Positions 1 through 13,127 of a stretch of DNA of 64,000 nucleotides are shown here, in pieces. The DNA is from Teichococcus aestuarii (GTDB lineage: Bacteria > Pseudomonadota > Alphaproteobacteria > Acetobacterales > Acetobacteraceae), in NCBI RefSeq assembly GCF_003116135.1, contig NZ_PDOA01000014.1, forward strand, positions 1 through 64,000, given 5' to 3'. Position 1 is the first letter of the stretch, and every line of letters starts with the position of its first letter. A program made the translations under genes and the position numbers. The notes beneath the pieces were generated by a model that saw only the letters and a program-made list of their open reading frames with translations, made no database searches and was not told the origin of the DNA.

Positions 1-83
1 GCACCGGAGGTGATCATGCCGGAAAGGGCCAGACCCGTGCCCCACCCCGGTTCCAATGGCTCATCGCCGCCGCCTCTGACCAT
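1..83 (-). CDS. Possible 5' end of an unidentified minus-strand gene, cut by the window edge
   Basis: Read on the minus strand from an ATG at 83-81, an open frame of about 27 codons runs off the left edge and begins MVRGGGDEPLEPGWGTG. A GGAG stretch sits almost directly before the ATG, closer than is normal for a ribosome binding site. I do not recognise the family; the Gly/Leu/Ser-rich continuation could start a membrane segment. It would lie downstream of rnhA on the same strand, after a 133-base gap (84-216) in which I see nothing convincing. Only the left-hand flanking sequence can confirm it. Confidence 0.3.
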   Translation of the reverse strand, partial: MVRGGGDEPLEPGWGTGLALSGMITSG

Positions 84-216
84 GCTCCACTAAAATCTTG
101 CCCGGACCAGTTGATGGGGGCTGGTCACCGTAAGGATTTGCTGCGGCCGCCGGGCTGTTCTTGCGGCGCCCGCGGGGTGTTGGACGCGAGAATGGGGTTA
201 TGGGGTCTCCCACACC

Positions 217-696
217 TCAGCCCCCGCCCGACTGGCGGGCGGCGGTGGCGAGCTGGTCGGCCCGCTCGTTCATCGGGTCGCCGGCATGGCCGCGCACCCA
301 GAGCCATTCCACCTTGTGCGGCTTCGCGGCGGCCAGCAGGCGCTGCCACAGCTCGTAATTCGCCACCGGGTCCTTCGCCGCGTTGCGCCAGTTGTTGCGC
401 ACCCAGCCATGGATCCAGCGGCTGATGCCGTTGCGCACATACTCGCTGTCGGTGTGCAGCTTCACGGTGCAGGGGCGCTTCAGCGCCTCCAGCGCCATGC
501 AGGCGGCGGTCAGCTCCATGCGGTTGTTGGTGGTGGCGGCGTCGTAGCCGGAAAGCTCCTTCTCCACGCTCCCGAAGCGCAGGATGGCCGCCCAGCCGCC
601 CGGGCCGGGGTTCGGCTTGCAGCCGCCATCGGTCCAGATCTCCACCACGCGCTCCGCCGCCTCGGCCGGGGCGTCCTGGAAGGGGTCAGAGGCCAT
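217..696 (-). CDS. rnhA: Ribonuclease HI
   Basis: Cytoplasmic nuclease that cuts the RNA strand of RNA-DNA hybrids such as R-loops and Okazaki primers. The protein of about 159 residues has the family landmarks in order: [15 protein letters not shown] with the first catalytic Asp, NNRMELTAA with the Glu, the HTDSEYV Asp, and a final Asp in the ERADQLA helix, so the DEDD metal site is complete. The length is normal. An in-frame ATG four codons upstream (708) is also possible; neither start has a clear Shine-Dalgarno, and both overlap the thrB stop at 686, so the two genes are translationally close. The order ispH-thrB-rnhA is common in alphaproteobacteria. RNase HII is also encoded in this window, 11 kb away. 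Confidence 0.95.
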   Translation of the reverse strand: MASDPFQDAPAEAAERVVEIWTDGGCKPNPGPGGWAAILRFGSVEKELSGYDAATTNNRMELTAACMALEALKRPCTVKLHTDSEYVRNGISRWIHGWVRNNWRNAAKDPVANYELWQRLLAAAKPHKVEWLWVRGHAGDPMNERADQLATAARQSGGG

Positions 697-1663
697 AGGC
701 GCCAACATCGCGCGCGGCGGCGTGGAAGCGCAGGCGGCGGAGATATTCCAGCGGGTCCTTGCGCGTCACCAGCGCGCCGGGGGGGGTGTGCGTCCAGTCG
801 TACAGGCGCGTCAGCAGGAAGCGGATGGCGGCGCCGCGGCAGAGCACGGGCAGCGCCTCCAGCTCGGCGGCGCTCAGCGGCCGCATCGCCTGGTAGGCGC
901 CGAGCAGGGCGCGGGCCTTGGTGACGTTGAAGGCGAGGTCCGGCTCGAAGCACCAGGCGTTCAGGCACACCGCCAGGTCATAGGCCAGGTAGTCGGTGCA
1001 GGCGAAGTAGAAGTCGATGAGGCCGGAGACGCGGGGGGTGCCGCGCTCCTCCTCCAGGAAGAACACGTTGTCGGGGAACAGGTCGGCATGGATGTGCCCG
1101 CGCGGCAGGCCGCGCGGCCAGTCGCGCAGGATGCCCTCCAGATGCCCCTCCAGCTCGGCCACCAGGCCGGGCTGCACCGCGTCGCCGCCGGCACGGCAGC
1201 GCTCCAGCAGCGGTGCCCAGGCGCGTGGGCCGAGGCCATTCGGCCGCTCGGCGCGGAAGCCCTCGCCGGCGCCGTGCAGCGCGGCCAGCGCGGCGCCGAG
1301 CGGCGCGCAATGCTCCTGCCGCACCCGGCGCGGCCAGACGCCGGGCAGGAAGGTGCAGATGGCCGCCGGCCGCCCGGCCAGCTCGCGCAGCGCGATGCCG
1401 TCCCGCCCCGCCACGGGCAGCGGGCAGGAGACGCCCTGCGCCGCCAGGTGGCGCATCAGCCCGAGGAACCAGGGCAGCTCGGCCGGGTCCACGCGCTTCT
1501 CGTAGAGGGTGAGCACGAAGTCGCCGCCCTCGCTGGTCTTCAGCGCGTAGTTGCTGTTCTCCACCCCCTCGGCGATGCCGCGGAAGGCGAGCAGCTCGCC
1601 CAAATCGTAATCGGCGAGGAACGCGCGCAGCGCCTCGTCCGAGACCTCGGTATAGACCGCCAT
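686..1663 (-). CDS. thrB: Homoserine kinase, ThrB type II (APH-like fold)
   Basis: Phosphorylates L-homoserine with ATP, the step before threonine synthase. The 325-residue protein belongs to the aminoglycoside-phosphotransferase-like form of ThrB rather than the GHMP kinase form of E. coli. It begins [20 protein letters not shown], carries the nucleotide-loop region [10 protein letters not shown], the catalytic-loop motif [13 protein letters not shown] (Asp and Asn of a protein-kinase-like HxDxxxxN) and the metal-binding LIDFYFAC motif. It lies downstream of ispH on the same strand with a gap of about 158 bases and overlaps rnhA at its 3' end, consistent with one transcript. Confidence 0.93.
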   Translation of the reverse strand: MAVYTEVSDEALRAFLADYDLGELLAFRGIAEGVENSNYALKTSEGGDFVLTLYEKRVDPAELPWFLGLMRHLAAQGVSCPLPVAGRDGIALRELAGRPAAICTFLPGVWPRRVRQEHCAPLGAALAALHGAGEGFRAERPNGLGPRAWAPLLERCRAGGDAVQPGLVAELEGHLEGILRDWPRGLPRGHIHADLFPDNVFFLEEERGTPRVSGLIDFYFACTDYLAYDLAVCLNAWCFEPDLAFNVTKARALLGAYQAMRPLSAAELEALPVLCRGAAIRFLLTRLYDWTHTPPGALVTRKDPLEYLRRLRFHAAARDVGAYGL

Positions 1664-1821
1664 CGGCGCCCCGCTCTGATGAAACCCCCGCCGGCACCCC
1701 CGCCGCGCGCCACGGGCACGGCCCGCACAGGGCGCAATGCCGCGCCCCGGCCTCCGCGGCAATCCCCCGCCGCCTGTTCCGCCCCGTGTTCTGCTGCCGG
1801 GGGCCGCGATCGGGCGGCGCG

Positions 1822-2766
1822 CTACTTCGCCAGCGCCGCCGGCAGCTTGAACACCACGCTCTCCTCCGCCACCACCACCTCCTCGACGGTGAGGGTGAAG
1901 CGCTCGCGCAGCCGCTCCAGCACCTCCTGCACCAGCACGTCCGGCGCGCTGGCGCCGGCGGTGATGCCGAGGGTGGCGACGCCATCGGCCAGGGCCGGGT
2001 CCAGCTCCCGCCCGCGCTGCACCATGATGGCGCGCGGGCAGCCGGCGCGCTCCGCCACCTCGCGCAGCCGCACGCTGTTGGAGGAGTTGGGGGCACCCAC
2101 CACCACCACCATTCCGGACCGCGCCGCGATCGCCTTGACCGCGGCCTGGCGGTTGGTGGTGGCGTAGCAGATATCCTCCTTGGCCGGCCCCACGAGATGC
2201 GGGAAGCGCCGCGCCAGCGTGGCCACGATCTCCGCCGTGTCGTCCACCGAGAGGGTGGTCTGGGTGGTGAAGGCGAGCGGCCCCTCGGGCGGCCGCACCG
2301 TCTCGGCCTCGGCCACCGTCTCCACCAGCGTGACGGTGCCGGGCTCGAGCTGGCCCATGGTGCCGACCACCTCCGGGTGGCCCGCATGGCCGATCAGCAG
2401 GATGTGCCGGCCGGCGGCGGCGTGGCGCTCCGCCTCGCGGTGCACCTTGGAGACGAGCGGGCAGGTGGCGTCGAGATAGACCATGTTGCGCCGCCGCGCC
2501 TCGGCGGGCACGGATTTCGGCACGCCATGGGCGCTGAACACCACCGGCGCGTCGGCCGGCACCTCGTCCAGCTCCTCGACGAAGATGGCGCCCTGCGCCT
2601 CCAGGCTCTGCACGACGAACTTGTTGTGCACGATCTCGTGCCGGACATAGACCGGCGCGCCGAAGCGGCGCAGGGATTCCTCGACGATCTTGATCGCGCG
2701 GTCCACACCGGCGCAGAAGCCGCGCGGGCCGGCGAGCAGGACATGCAGGGCGGGCTTGACGGTCAT
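1822..2766 (-). CDS. ispH: 4-hydroxy-3-methylbut-2-enyl diphosphate reductase
   Basis: Last enzyme of the MEP (non-mevalonate) isoprenoid pathway; it reduces HMBPP to IPP and DMAPP with a [4Fe-4S] cluster. The 314-residue protein shows the three cluster cysteines in [21 protein letters not shown] and [12 protein letters not shown]. The AHGVP and GHAGHPE histidine segments and the VGAPNSSNS substrate loop are also present. The start is the ATG at 2766 ([16 protein letters not shown]), which places the first Cys at residue 18 as expected; the frame stays open far upstream, but only by chance in GC-rich DNA. It heads the ispH-thrB-rnhA group and is divergent from the lipoprotein at 2878. Confidence 0.97.
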   Translation of the reverse strand: MTVKPALHVLLAGPRGFCAGVDRAIKIVEESLRRFGAPVYVRHEIVHNKFVVQSLEAQGAIFVEELDEVPADAPVVFSAHGVPKSVPAEARRRNMVYLDATCPLVSKVHREAERHAAAGRHILLIGHAGHPEVVGTMGQLEPGTVTLVETVAEAETVRPPEGPLAFTTQTTLSVDDTAEIVATLARRFPHLVGPAKEDICYATTNRQAAVKAIAARSGMVVVVGAPNSSNSVRLREVAERAGCPRAIMVQRGRELDPALADGVATLGITAGASAPDVLVQEVLERLRERFTLTVEEVVVAEESVVFKLPAALAK

Positions 2767-2877
2767 GCTGGCCTGTCCGATGGGGGCGTTGGCGTTCACG
2801 GGCGGTCGCTTCACAGGGTGGTGCCGGGCCAGGGGGCCGTGGCATCCGGACGCGGCACTAAGAGGAAGAGTGGCAGC

Positions 2878-3432
2878 ATGGTCAAGGCGCGGAACCTCCG
2901 AAGCGGCAAGATGGCGGCGATGGGCGGCGTGCTCCTGCTGCTGGCCGGGTGCGGCGGCGGCAGCGCCCTGCCGCAGATGACGGCGCCCTGCCCGCGCGTG
3001 GCCATCCTGGCCGATGCCGCGGACCTGACGCGCTTCCGCGCCGGGGGCGGGCGGGACCTGACGGCCATGGAGCTGAATGCCTCCGTCGCCGGCTTCCAGG
3101 CGCGCTGCGACTACGCGCCCGGAGGGGCTGGGCTGGATGTGACGCTGACGCCGGCCTTCACGGCCGAGCGCGGCCCGGCGGCCACGGGCCGCGCCGCCGA
3201 GATCCCCTATATGGTGGCGGTGGCGGAGGGAGAGAACCGCATCCTCGCGCGGCAGGCCTATGCCATGCGGGTGGAGTTCCCGGCCAATGTCTCGCGCATC
3301 CAGAGCCGGGGGGAGGAAGTGACCGTCCGCATCCCCGGCAGCCCGCAGGCGGCGGCGCGCAAGCAGGTCTGGCTCGGCTTCGTGCTCAGCCCCGAGGAGC
3401 TGGCGCTGAACCGGGCGCGCGGCCCGCGCTGA
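2878..3432 (+). CDS. Putative lipoprotein of unknown function
   Basis: The 184-residue protein starts with a charged n-region ([12 protein letters not shown]), a hydrophobic core and the lipobox LLLLAGCG, so it should be lipidated on the Cys around residue 24 and anchored in a periplasmic membrane leaflet. The mature part begins with a proline/cysteine segment ([18 protein letters not shown]) and is otherwise beta-rich with no enzymatic motif I recognise. The ATG at 2878 follows a purine-rich AAGAGGAAGAG stretch. It is divergent from ispH and upstream of the glycine riboswitch, with no obvious functional link to either. Confidence 0.8.
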   Translation: MVKARNLRSGKMAAMGGVLLLLAGCGGGSALPQMTAPCPRVAILADAADLTRFRAGGGRDLTAMELNASVAGFQARCDYAPGGAGLDVTLTPAFTAERGPAATGRAAEIPYMVAVAEGENRILARQAYAMRVEFPANVSRIQSRGEEVTVRIPGSPQAAARKQVWLGFVLSPEELALNRARGPR

Positions 3433-3521
3433 GGCCGGGGGGAGGATTTCGCCGCGCCCGGCGCTCTCGCCCCTTGCGCCGGGGCGGCCGCTCGGGCAGA
3501 TGGATCGGCACCCGCAGATCC

Positions 3522-3708
3522 CACGCGGGAGAGAATGGCAGCTTGCCATCGCCGAAGGCGCAACCGGCCCCCGGAAACGCTCAGGCAGAAGGGCCGCGTG
3601 GGGAAGGGACCTCTGGAAAGCCCGCCGCCTGGAGACAGGCTTCGGCACCGACGGAGTAAGGCGCGCCAACGCCCGCGCTGAATCTCTCAGGTCATCGGAC
3701 AGAGGGGG
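3522..3708 (+). promoter_or_regulatory. Tandem (two-aptamer) glycine riboswitch controlling gcvTHP
   Basis: Two consecutive copies of the glycine aptamer core lie between the lipoprotein and gcvT. The first holds CGGGAGAG (about 3526-3533), CGCCGAAGGCGCAA (about 3550-3563) and AAACGCTCAGGCAGAAGGG (about 3575-3592). A short linker carries CTCTGGAAAG, the P1 strand of the second aptamer. The second holds CCGACGGAGTAAGG and ends with AATCTCTCAGG plus GGACAGAGGGG (3680-3708). These are the defining sequences of the glycine (gcvT) motif. In this family glycine binding normally turns on expression of the cleavage system. The region from 3709 to the GTG of gcvT at 3754 is the expression platform; it has no T-tract terminator, so control of translation start is the likelier mode. 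Confidence 0.96.
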
Positions 3709-3753
3709 GCCACGAACCCTGACCCGCCGCCTTCGCGCGGCGCTGGAGGCTGC

Positions 3754-4869
3754 GTGGCCGAGTCCCTGGTTGAGACCCCCCTGCTGGAGACGCCCCTGGC
3801 GTCGCTGCACCGCGAACTGGGCGGCAAGATGGTGCCCTTCGCCGGCTACCTCATGCCGGTGCAGTACCCGGCCGGCATCCTGGCCGAGCACCTGGCCACC
3901 CGCGCCGGCGCCGCGCTGTTCGACGTCTCCCACATGGGCCAGGCCGAGCTGGTGGGCGAGGGCGCGGCCGCCGCGCTGGAGCGCCTGACGCCGGCCGACA
4001 TCCAGATCCTGAAGCCGGGCCGGCAGAAATACGGGCTGCTGACCACCGAATCGGGCGGCATCCTGGACGACTTCATGGTGGCCAATCTGGGCGAGGGCCG
4101 CCTCTTCCTGGTGGTGAACGCCAGCCGCAAGCAGGTGGACCTGCCCGCCATCGAGGCGGTGCTGCCCGCGGGCGTGCGCCTCAACCGGCTGGAGGACCGC
4201 GCGCTGCTGGCCTTCCAGGGCCCGCAGGCGGTGCCGCTGCTGGCGACGCTGGCGCCCGGCGTGGCGGCGCTGCCCTTCATGGGCGTGGCGCGGCTGGAGA
4301 TCGCCGGCATCCCCGTGCTGGTCAGCCGCAGCGGCTACACGGGCGAGGACGGCGTCGAGATCAGCGTGCCGGCGGAGCGGGCTGAGGCGCTGGCGAAGGC
4401 CCTGCTGGCGCTGCCGGGCGCCGTGCCGGCCGGGCTGGGGGCGCGGGATTCGCTGCGCCTGGAAGCCGGCCTCTGCCTCTACGGCAACGACATCGACGAG
4501 ACGACCAGCCCGGTCGAGGCCGCGCTGGTCTGGACCATCGGCAAGCGCCGCCGCATGGCCTGGGACTTCCCCGGCGCCGGGCGGGTGCGGGAGGAGCTGG
4601 ACAACGGCCCCCGCCGCCTGCGTATCGGCCTGCTGCCGGAGGGCCGCCAGCCGGCCCGCGCCCACACCGCCATCGCCCTGGCGGGCGAGACGGTGGGCGA
4701 GGTGACCAGCGGCACCTTCGGCCCCTCGCTGAACGGCCCCTGCGCCATGGGCTATGTCGCCCGCCCGCACGCCGCCGATGGCACGGCGCTCGAGCTGATG
4801 GTGCGCGGCAAGGCGCTGCCCGCCCGCGTCGCCGCCACCCCCTTCGTCCCCCACCGTTACGCCCGATAA
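3754..4869 (+). CDS. gcvT: Aminomethyltransferase, glycine cleavage T protein
   Basis: T protein of the glycine cleavage system: it takes the aminomethyl group from lipoyl-GcvH, releases ammonia and makes 5,10-methylene-tetrahydrofolate. The 371-residue protein opens with [31 protein letters not shown] and contains the FDVSHMGQ folate-binding segment with its Asp, [13 protein letters not shown] and the C-terminal [13 protein letters not shown] barrel motif. The start is a GTG at 3754, preceded by GGAGG at 3745-3749, just downstream of the glycine riboswitch. It is first in a tight gcvT-gcvH-gcvP operon, 12 bases from gcvH. Confidence 0.97.
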   Translation: MAESLVETPLLETPLASLHRELGGKMVPFAGYLMPVQYPAGILAEHLATRAGAALFDVSHMGQAELVGEGAAAALERLTPADIQILKPGRQKYGLLTTESGGILDDFMVANLGEGRLFLVVNASRKQVDLPAIEAVLPAGVRLNRLEDRALLAFQGPQAVPLLATLAPGVAALPFMGVARLEIAGIPVLVSRSGYTGEDGVEISVPAERAEALAKALLALPGAVPAGLGARDSLRLEAGLCLYGNDIDETTSPVEAALVWTIGKRRRMAWDFPGAGRVREELDNGPRRLRIGLLPEGRQPARAHTAIALAGETVGEVTSGTFGPSLNGPCAMGYVARPHAADGTALELMVRGKALPARVAATPFVPHRYAR

Positions 4870-4881
4870 GGACCTGCCCCG

Positions 4882-5255
4882 ATGGCCGAGCTGAAATTCT
4901 CCAAGGATCACGAGTGGGTGCGGCTGGAGGGTGGCGTGGCCACCATCGGCATCACCGACCACGCGCAGACGGCGCTGGGCGACGTGGTGTTCGTCGACCT
5001 GCCCGAGGTGGGGCGCGAGGTGGCGGCGGGCGATGCCATCGCCGTGGTGGAGAGCGTGAAGGCGGCCTCCGACGTCTATGCCCCGATCGCGGGCAAGATC
5101 GTCGAGGTCAACGCCGCCCTGCCGGACGATCCCTCCCTGGTGAACTCCGCCCCCACCGAGGGCGGCTGGTTCTTCAAGATCGAGCCGGCCGATACGGCGG
5201 AGATCGACGCGCTGATGGATGCCGGGGCCTACCAGTCCTTCGTGGACAGCCAGGC

Positions 5256-5259
<4 letters not shown>
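4882..5259 (+). CDS. gcvH: Glycine cleavage system H protein (lipoyl carrier)
   Basis: Small lipoylated shuttle that carries the aminomethyl intermediate between the P, T and L proteins. The 125-residue protein has the standard N-terminus [31 protein letters not shown] in part, and the lipoylation site [14 protein letters not shown], with the modified lysine at residue 60. Its stop overlaps the gcvP ATG (ATGA at 5256-5259), which implies translational coupling. lipB, whose product supplies octanoyl groups for this lysine, is at 39.7 kb in the same window. Confidence 0.98.
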
Positions 5260-8171
<2,912 letters not shown>

Positions 8172-8176
8172 CGCGT

Positions 8177-8201
8177 CCGGGGGAAGCGCGGCTTCCCCCG
8201 G
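8177..8201 (+). terminator. Hairpin after gcvP
   Basis: A perfect 11-base-pair stem (CCGGGGGAAGC / GCTTCCCCCGG) with a three-base loop begins five bases after the gcvP stop. There is no T-tract behind it, so it may act as a weak terminator or as an mRNA 3' end stabiliser for the gcvTHP transcript. Confidence 0.6.
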
Positions 8202-8322
8202 CCCTCCTTCGGCCGCTGCCGGGGGCCGGGCGGCCCCTGGCGCCCTCCCGGCCGGAAATCCTTGTTGATCCGGAACGGTCGCTGTGCCTTCATTTGGCCT
8301 TCTGGGCATGAAGGAGGCGGAC

Positions 8323-8526
8323 ATGACCCTCGAACGGATGATCCTGCTGGTCGTCGGTGTCGTGGTGCTGGGGAGCGTGCTCCTGGCAGTCTATCACGAC
8401 ATCCGGTGGCTCTGGCTGACCGGCTTGATGGGCGCCCATCTGGTGCAGGCCTCCTTCACCGGCCTCTGCCCGGTCGTCGCCCTGCTCAAGAGGAGCGGCC
8501 TGCCCTCGAAGCCCGGCTTCGCCTGA
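8323..8526 (+). CDS. Small inner-membrane protein of the DUF2892 (YgaP transmembrane) type
   Basis: A 67-residue protein with two hydrophobic segments, LLVVGVVVLGSVLLAVY and LTGLMGAHLVQASFTGLCPVV, the second holding the FTGLCP motif typical of DUF2892 membrane modules. The ATG at 8323 follows AAGGAGG at 8311-8317; the upstream ATG at 8308 lies too close to that site to be the true start. In some proteins the module is fused to a rhodanese domain, but here it stands alone. It is monocistronic, between gcvP and the convergent DUF2891 gene. A role in sulfur or metal handling has been proposed for relatives, but nothing here shows it. Confidence 0.85.
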   Translation: MTLERMILLVVGVVVLGSVLLAVYHDIRWLWLTGLMGAHLVQASFTGLCPVVALLKRSGLPSKPGFA

Positions 8527-8607
8527 CGGCACGCCGCGGCCGTCCGGCCCTGGTCCCGCCTGTTCCCCGGGGCGTGGAGGGGAGGCGGAAGGGCCGGCGG
8601 GCGGGCA

Positions 8608-9558
8608 TCACCCGCCGCCCTCCTCCAGGGCCAGGACGGCGAAGCTGGCCAGCCAGTGCTCGCCCATGTAGTCGCCCGCCACATGCGGCAGGCCGGCCGC
8701 CAGATGGGCTTCCGCGGCCCGCTTCTGCCCCAGGCCGCGCCAGCACCAGGCGCGGCTGAGATTCAGACCGTCCAGATGCGCGATCTTGCCGTCGCTGCGG
8801 TCGCTGACCGTGGCGGAGGTGAAGAGCGCCGCCGGCTCGCGCTGCGCCAGGCGCGGCAGGAAGGCGCGGCACCAGGGGGCGAACTCCTCCGGCGGCAGCA
8901 GGCGGCGCATCGCCTCCGCCTCGATCAGCGTGCCGGAGAGGAAATCGTCCCCCGAAGGCTCGCCCCAGGCGGGGGCGTCGCGGTCGGCGCCGTACCAGCG
9001 GCGGGCGGTGTCGCGCAGCAGGGCCAGGAAGCCGGCATCCGCGTAATCGGCGGCGAGGCGCAGGGCGAAGGCGGTGTTGAAATGCGTCCCCACCCGCACC
9101 GGATAGGTCGCCTTGGGCAGGAAGTCGCGGAAGCGCTGCTCGATGACAGCGCCCAGCGGCGCCACGGCGGCCTCCCAGGGCGTGCCGCGCAGGGTGGCGC
9201 AGAGCTTCAGCGCCCAGGCCCAGCCATAGGGCCGCTCGAAGCCGCGCGAGAGCGGCCGGGCGAGGTAGGCGCATTCGCCGCCGATCTTCTCCGGGGTGAG
9301 ATTGCGGGCGAAGAGGGCGCGGATGTCCTCCGCCGGCTCCATCGAGGGGAAGCGTGCCAGCAGATGCGCCAGCATCCAGTAGCCATGCACGCAGGAATGC
9401 CAGTCGAAGCTGCCAAAGAACACCGGGTAGAGCTGGCGCGGCGTGCCGGCATCCTCCGGCCCCGCCAGGGCGTGGGCGATCTTGTTCGGGTATTCCCGTT
9501 CCACATGGCCGAGCGCGATGCGCGCGAAGCGGCTGGCGAGGTCTTCGGTGAGCTGCAT
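8608..9558 (-). CDS. DUF2891 family protein
   Basis: The 316-residue protein begins MQLTEDLASRFARIALGHVEREYPNKI and carries the conserved family segments YPVFFGSFDWHSCVHGYWML and LSGTLIEAEAM, ending with HLDGLNLSRAWCWRG and DYMGEHWLASFAV. The pattern suggests an alpha/alpha-barrel fold of the kind found in sugar-active enzymes, and the FDWHSCVH motif could form part of an active site. That is inference; the family has no assigned function that I know of. It lies 31 bases downstream of the topoisomerase gene on the same strand. Confidence 0.85.
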   Translation of the reverse strand: MQLTEDLASRFARIALGHVEREYPNKIAHALAGPEDAGTPRQLYPVFFGSFDWHSCVHGYWMLAHLLARFPSMEPAEDIRALFARNLTPEKIGGECAYLARPLSRGFERPYGWAWALKLCATLRGTPWEAAVAPLGAVIEQRFRDFLPKATYPVRVGTHFNTAFALRLAADYADAGFLALLRDTARRWYGADRDAPAWGEPSGDDFLSGTLIEAEAMRRLLPPEEFAPWCRAFLPRLAQREPAALFTSATVSDRSDGKIAHLDGLNLSRAWCWRGLGQKRAAEAHLAAGLPHVAGDYMGEHWLASFAVLALEEGGG

Positions 9559-9589
9559 GGCCGGAGAGTGCCGCCCCGCCGGCCCGTTG

Positions 9590-10717
9590 TCACGCCGCCT
9601 GCTTCGCCGCCTCGCCCAGGCGCTGGCGCAGGAAGACCAGCACCGCCGCCTCCTCCGGCTTGAGGGCGGAGATGTCCTCGCGCAGCTCGGCATCCACCTC
9701 GCGCTTCACCTGCACCAGCAGGCCGCCCTGGAGGTAGCCGTCCAGCACCTCGGGGTGGATGTAGCACTGGCGGCAGATGGTGGGGGTGTTGCCGAGCCGC
9801 GCGGCGGCACGCTCCACCGCCGCGCGGATGTTGCGCTTGGCGGCCGCCTGGCTGTCGAAGGCCGCGAACTCGGAGAGCGCCATGGCGGCCAGCACCGTGC
9901 CGGCCCAGGTGCGGAAATCCTTGGCGGTGATGTCCTCGCCCGTGGCCTCGCGGAGATATTCGTTCACGTCGGCCGAATCGATGCCCTGCAGCTCGCCCGC
10001 TTCGTCGCGGTACTGGAAGAGGTCCTGGCCGGGCAGGTCCTGGCAGGCGCGCACCACGCGCGCCACGCGCCGGTCGCGCAGCGAGAGCTTCCATTCCTTG
10101 CCGCTCTTGCCGCGGAAGGCGAAGCGCATCGCATCCCCGCGCACATCCACATGCTGGTCGCGCAGGGTGGTCAGGCCGTAGCTGCCATTGGCCTGCGCGT
10201 AATCCTCGTTGCCGACGCGGATGAGGGTGGTGTCCAGCAGGTGGACCACGGTGGCCAGCACCTTCTCCCGCCCCAGGCCGCGTGCCGCCATGTCCTGCTC
10301 CACCCGCGCCCGCAGGGCCGGCAGGATGCGGGCGAAATGCAGGATGTGGCGGTACTTCGTCGCGTCCCGCGCGGCGCGCCACTCGGGGTGGTAGCGGTAC
10401 TGCTTGCGGCCCTTGGCGTCCCGCCCCGTGGCCTGGATGTGGCCATTGGCGTGCGGGCAGAGCCACACCTCCGTCCAGGCCGGCGGCACGGCCAGGGCGC
10501 GCAGCCGGGCGATCACCGCCTTGTCCTTCACCGGGGCGCCCCGGGCGTCGCGGAAGCTCCAGCCCTTGCCGCTGCGGCGGCGCGTCAGGCCCGGCGTCTC
10601 GTCCGAGACGTAGCGCAGGCCGGCGATGCGCGGCATGTCGGGCGAGGGGGAGGGGACCTTCGGGCGGGGGCCGCCGGAGCGGGGTGTCTCGACCTCGGCC
10701 TGGGTCTGCGTCAGCAT
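9590..10717 (-). CDS. Type IB DNA topoisomerase (poxvirus-like)
   Basis: Relaxes supercoils by nicking one strand through a 3'-phosphotyrosyl link. The 375-residue protein has the bacterial type IB layout: an N-terminal domain with GLRYVSDETPGLTRRRSGKG and WLCPHANGHIQATGRDAKGR, then a catalytic domain with LIRVGNEDYAQANGSYGLTT, FRGKSGKEW and a C-terminal ICRQCYIHPEVLDGY. The Tyr at residue 319 is the expected nucleophile. The start is taken at the ATG at 10717; an ATG at 10756 in the same frame (MFWLRPCRRR) is less likely because its extension is not family-like. It is divergent from the GNAT gene, 80 bases away. Confidence 0.92.
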   Translation of the reverse strand: MLTQTQAEVETPRSGGPRPKVPSPSPDMPRIAGLRYVSDETPGLTRRRSGKGWSFRDARGAPVKDKAVIARLRALAVPPAWTEVWLCPHANGHIQATGRDAKGRKQYRYHPEWRAARDATKYRHILHFARILPALRARVEQDMAARGLGREKVLATVVHLLDTTLIRVGNEDYAQANGSYGLTTLRDQHVDVRGDAMRFAFRGKSGKEWKLSLRDRRVARVVRACQDLPGQDLFQYRDEAGELQGIDSADVNEYLREATGEDITAKDFRTWAGTVLAAMALSEFAAFDSQAAAKRNIRAAVERAAARLGNTPTICRQCYIHPEVLDGYLQGGLLVQVKREVDAELREDISALKPEEAAVLVFLRQRLGEAAKQAA

Positions 10718-10797
10718 GGTTAAGCTTCGCCTTCTGCACGGGCGGAGCCAGAACAACGCGCGGCACCGGCCTCCGGTTCCGCCAGGAGCTTGCCGCC

Positions 10798-11253
10798 ATG
10801 ACCGAGACCGCCTTGCGCATCCTGCCGCCCGGGACCGACCGCCGCGCCGACTGGGACCGTCTCTACCAGGGCTACGCCGCCTTCTACCGCGTGGCGCAGA
10901 CGCCGGAGATGCGCGACCGCGTCTGGTCCTGGCTGCAGGACCCGGCGCATGAGGTGAAGGGCTTCCTGGCCCTGGACGCCGACGGGAAGGCGGTGGGCCT
11001 GACGCATTACCGCCCCTTCGCCCGCCCGCTTTCGGCCAGCACGGGCGGCTTCCTGGACGATTTGTTCGTCGATCCCTCGGCGCGCGGCCAGCGCGTGGCC
11101 GATGCGCTGATCGGCGCGGTGGCCGATGTCGGCCGCGCCCGGGGCTGGAGCGTGATCCGCTGGATCACGGCCGAGGACAACTACCGTGGCCGCGCCGTCT
11201 ATGACCGGGTGGCGCAGCTCACGCCGTGGAAGACCTACGACATCAAGCTCTGA
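10798..11253 (+). CDS. GNAT family N-acetyltransferase
   Basis: A 151-residue single-domain acetyltransferase. It shows the GNAT core: strand beta4 (GGFLDDLFVDPSARGQRVADALIGAV) leading into the acetyl-CoA pyrophosphate-binding loop (ARGQRVADAL, a variant of the usual R/QxxGxG/A motif), then IRWITAEDNYRGRAVYDRVAQL, the conserved C-terminal Asn/Tyr segment. The substrate cannot be told from sequence. The ATG at 10798 follows CAGGAGC about ten bases upstream. It is followed after 66 bases by rnhB on the same strand. Confidence 0.88.
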   Translation: MTETALRILPPGTDRRADWDRLYQGYAAFYRVAQTPEMRDRVWSWLQDPAHEVKGFLALDADGKAVGLTHYRPFARPLSASTGGFLDDLFVDPSARGQRVADALIGAVADVGRARGWSVIRWITAEDNYRGRAVYDRVAQLTPWKTYDIKL

Positions 11254-11319
11254 GCCTTGCGGGCGCGTGCCCGCGCGCCCTATGCCGGGCGGCGGGCATG
11301 GGATGGGAGCCTCGGCGGA

Positions 11320-11937
11320 ATGCCGGACTACGCGCTGGAGCGGGCGGCGGGCGGCCGCGTGGCAGGGGTGGACGAGGCCGGGCGCGGCCCGCTGGCGGGA
11401 CCCGTCGTGGCCGCCGCCGTGCTGTTCCACGGCGAGCCGCCCGAAACGCTGGCCATGCTGCTGGACGACAGCAAGAAGCTCGACCCGGCGCGGCGCGAGG
11501 CCGCCTGCACCGTGCTGCGCGCCGCCGCCCGGGCGGGGGTGCTGGAATTCGGCATCGGCGCGGCGAGCGCCGCCGAGATCGGCCGCATCAACATCCTCCG
11601 CGCCACGCACCTGGCCATGCTGCGGGCCGTGACGCGGCTGGCCACCGTGCCGGATGTGGCGCTGGTCGACGGCAACCAGCCGCCGCGCCTGCCCTGCGAG
11701 GTGCGCTGCGTGGTGAAGGGGGACAGCCTCAGCCTCTCCATCGCCGCCGCCTCGATCCTGGCCAAGGTGACGCGGGACCGCGCCATGGCGCGGCTGGACG
11801 GGCGCTGGCCGGGCTATGGCTTCGCCCGCCATGCCGGCTACCCCACGGCGGCGCACCGCGCCGCGCTGCTGAAGCTCGGGCCCTGCCCGCATCACCGCCG
11901 GGGCTTCGCGCCGGTGGATCAGCTCGCCCTTCTCTAG
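11320..11937 (+). CDS. rnhB: Ribonuclease HII
   Basis: Removes single ribonucleotides misincorporated in DNA and cuts RNA-DNA hybrids. The 205-residue protein has the signature [19 protein letters not shown] with the first Asp and Glu, the ALVDGN Asp, and [17 protein letters not shown] with the last Asp, so the DEDD site is complete; the C-terminus HRRGFAPV is typical. The start is chosen at the ATG at 11320 ([12 protein letters not shown]), which puts the first motif about 15 residues in; an upstream ATG at 11257 would add a low-complexity arginine-rich tail. ccrM follows on the same strand. Confidence 0.95.
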   Translation: MPDYALERAAGGRVAGVDEAGRGPLAGPVVAAAVLFHGEPPETLAMLLDDSKKLDPARREAACTVLRAAARAGVLEFGIGAASAAEIGRINILRATHLAMLRAVTRLATVPDVALVDGNQPPRLPCEVRCVVKGDSLSLSIAAASILAKVTRDRAMARLDGRWPGYGFARHAGYPTAAHRAALLKLGPCPHHRRGFAPVDQLALL

Positions 11938-11945
11938 GCTGCTGA

Positions 11946-13121
<1,176 letters not shown>

Positions 13122-13127
13122 GGAAGG

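Noticed and set aside
686-2845. A single 719-codon minus-strand frame that would fuse ispH-antisense sequence with ThrB
   Set aside because: ThrB has its own ATG at 1663 and IspH is in a different frame; the upstream part is an out-of-frame shadow of ispH.
1822-4962. A 1046-codon minus-strand frame from ispH across the riboswitch and gcvT
   Set aside because: Only the ispH part is protein-like; the upstream extension runs antisense to the lipoprotein gene, the riboswitch and gcvT.
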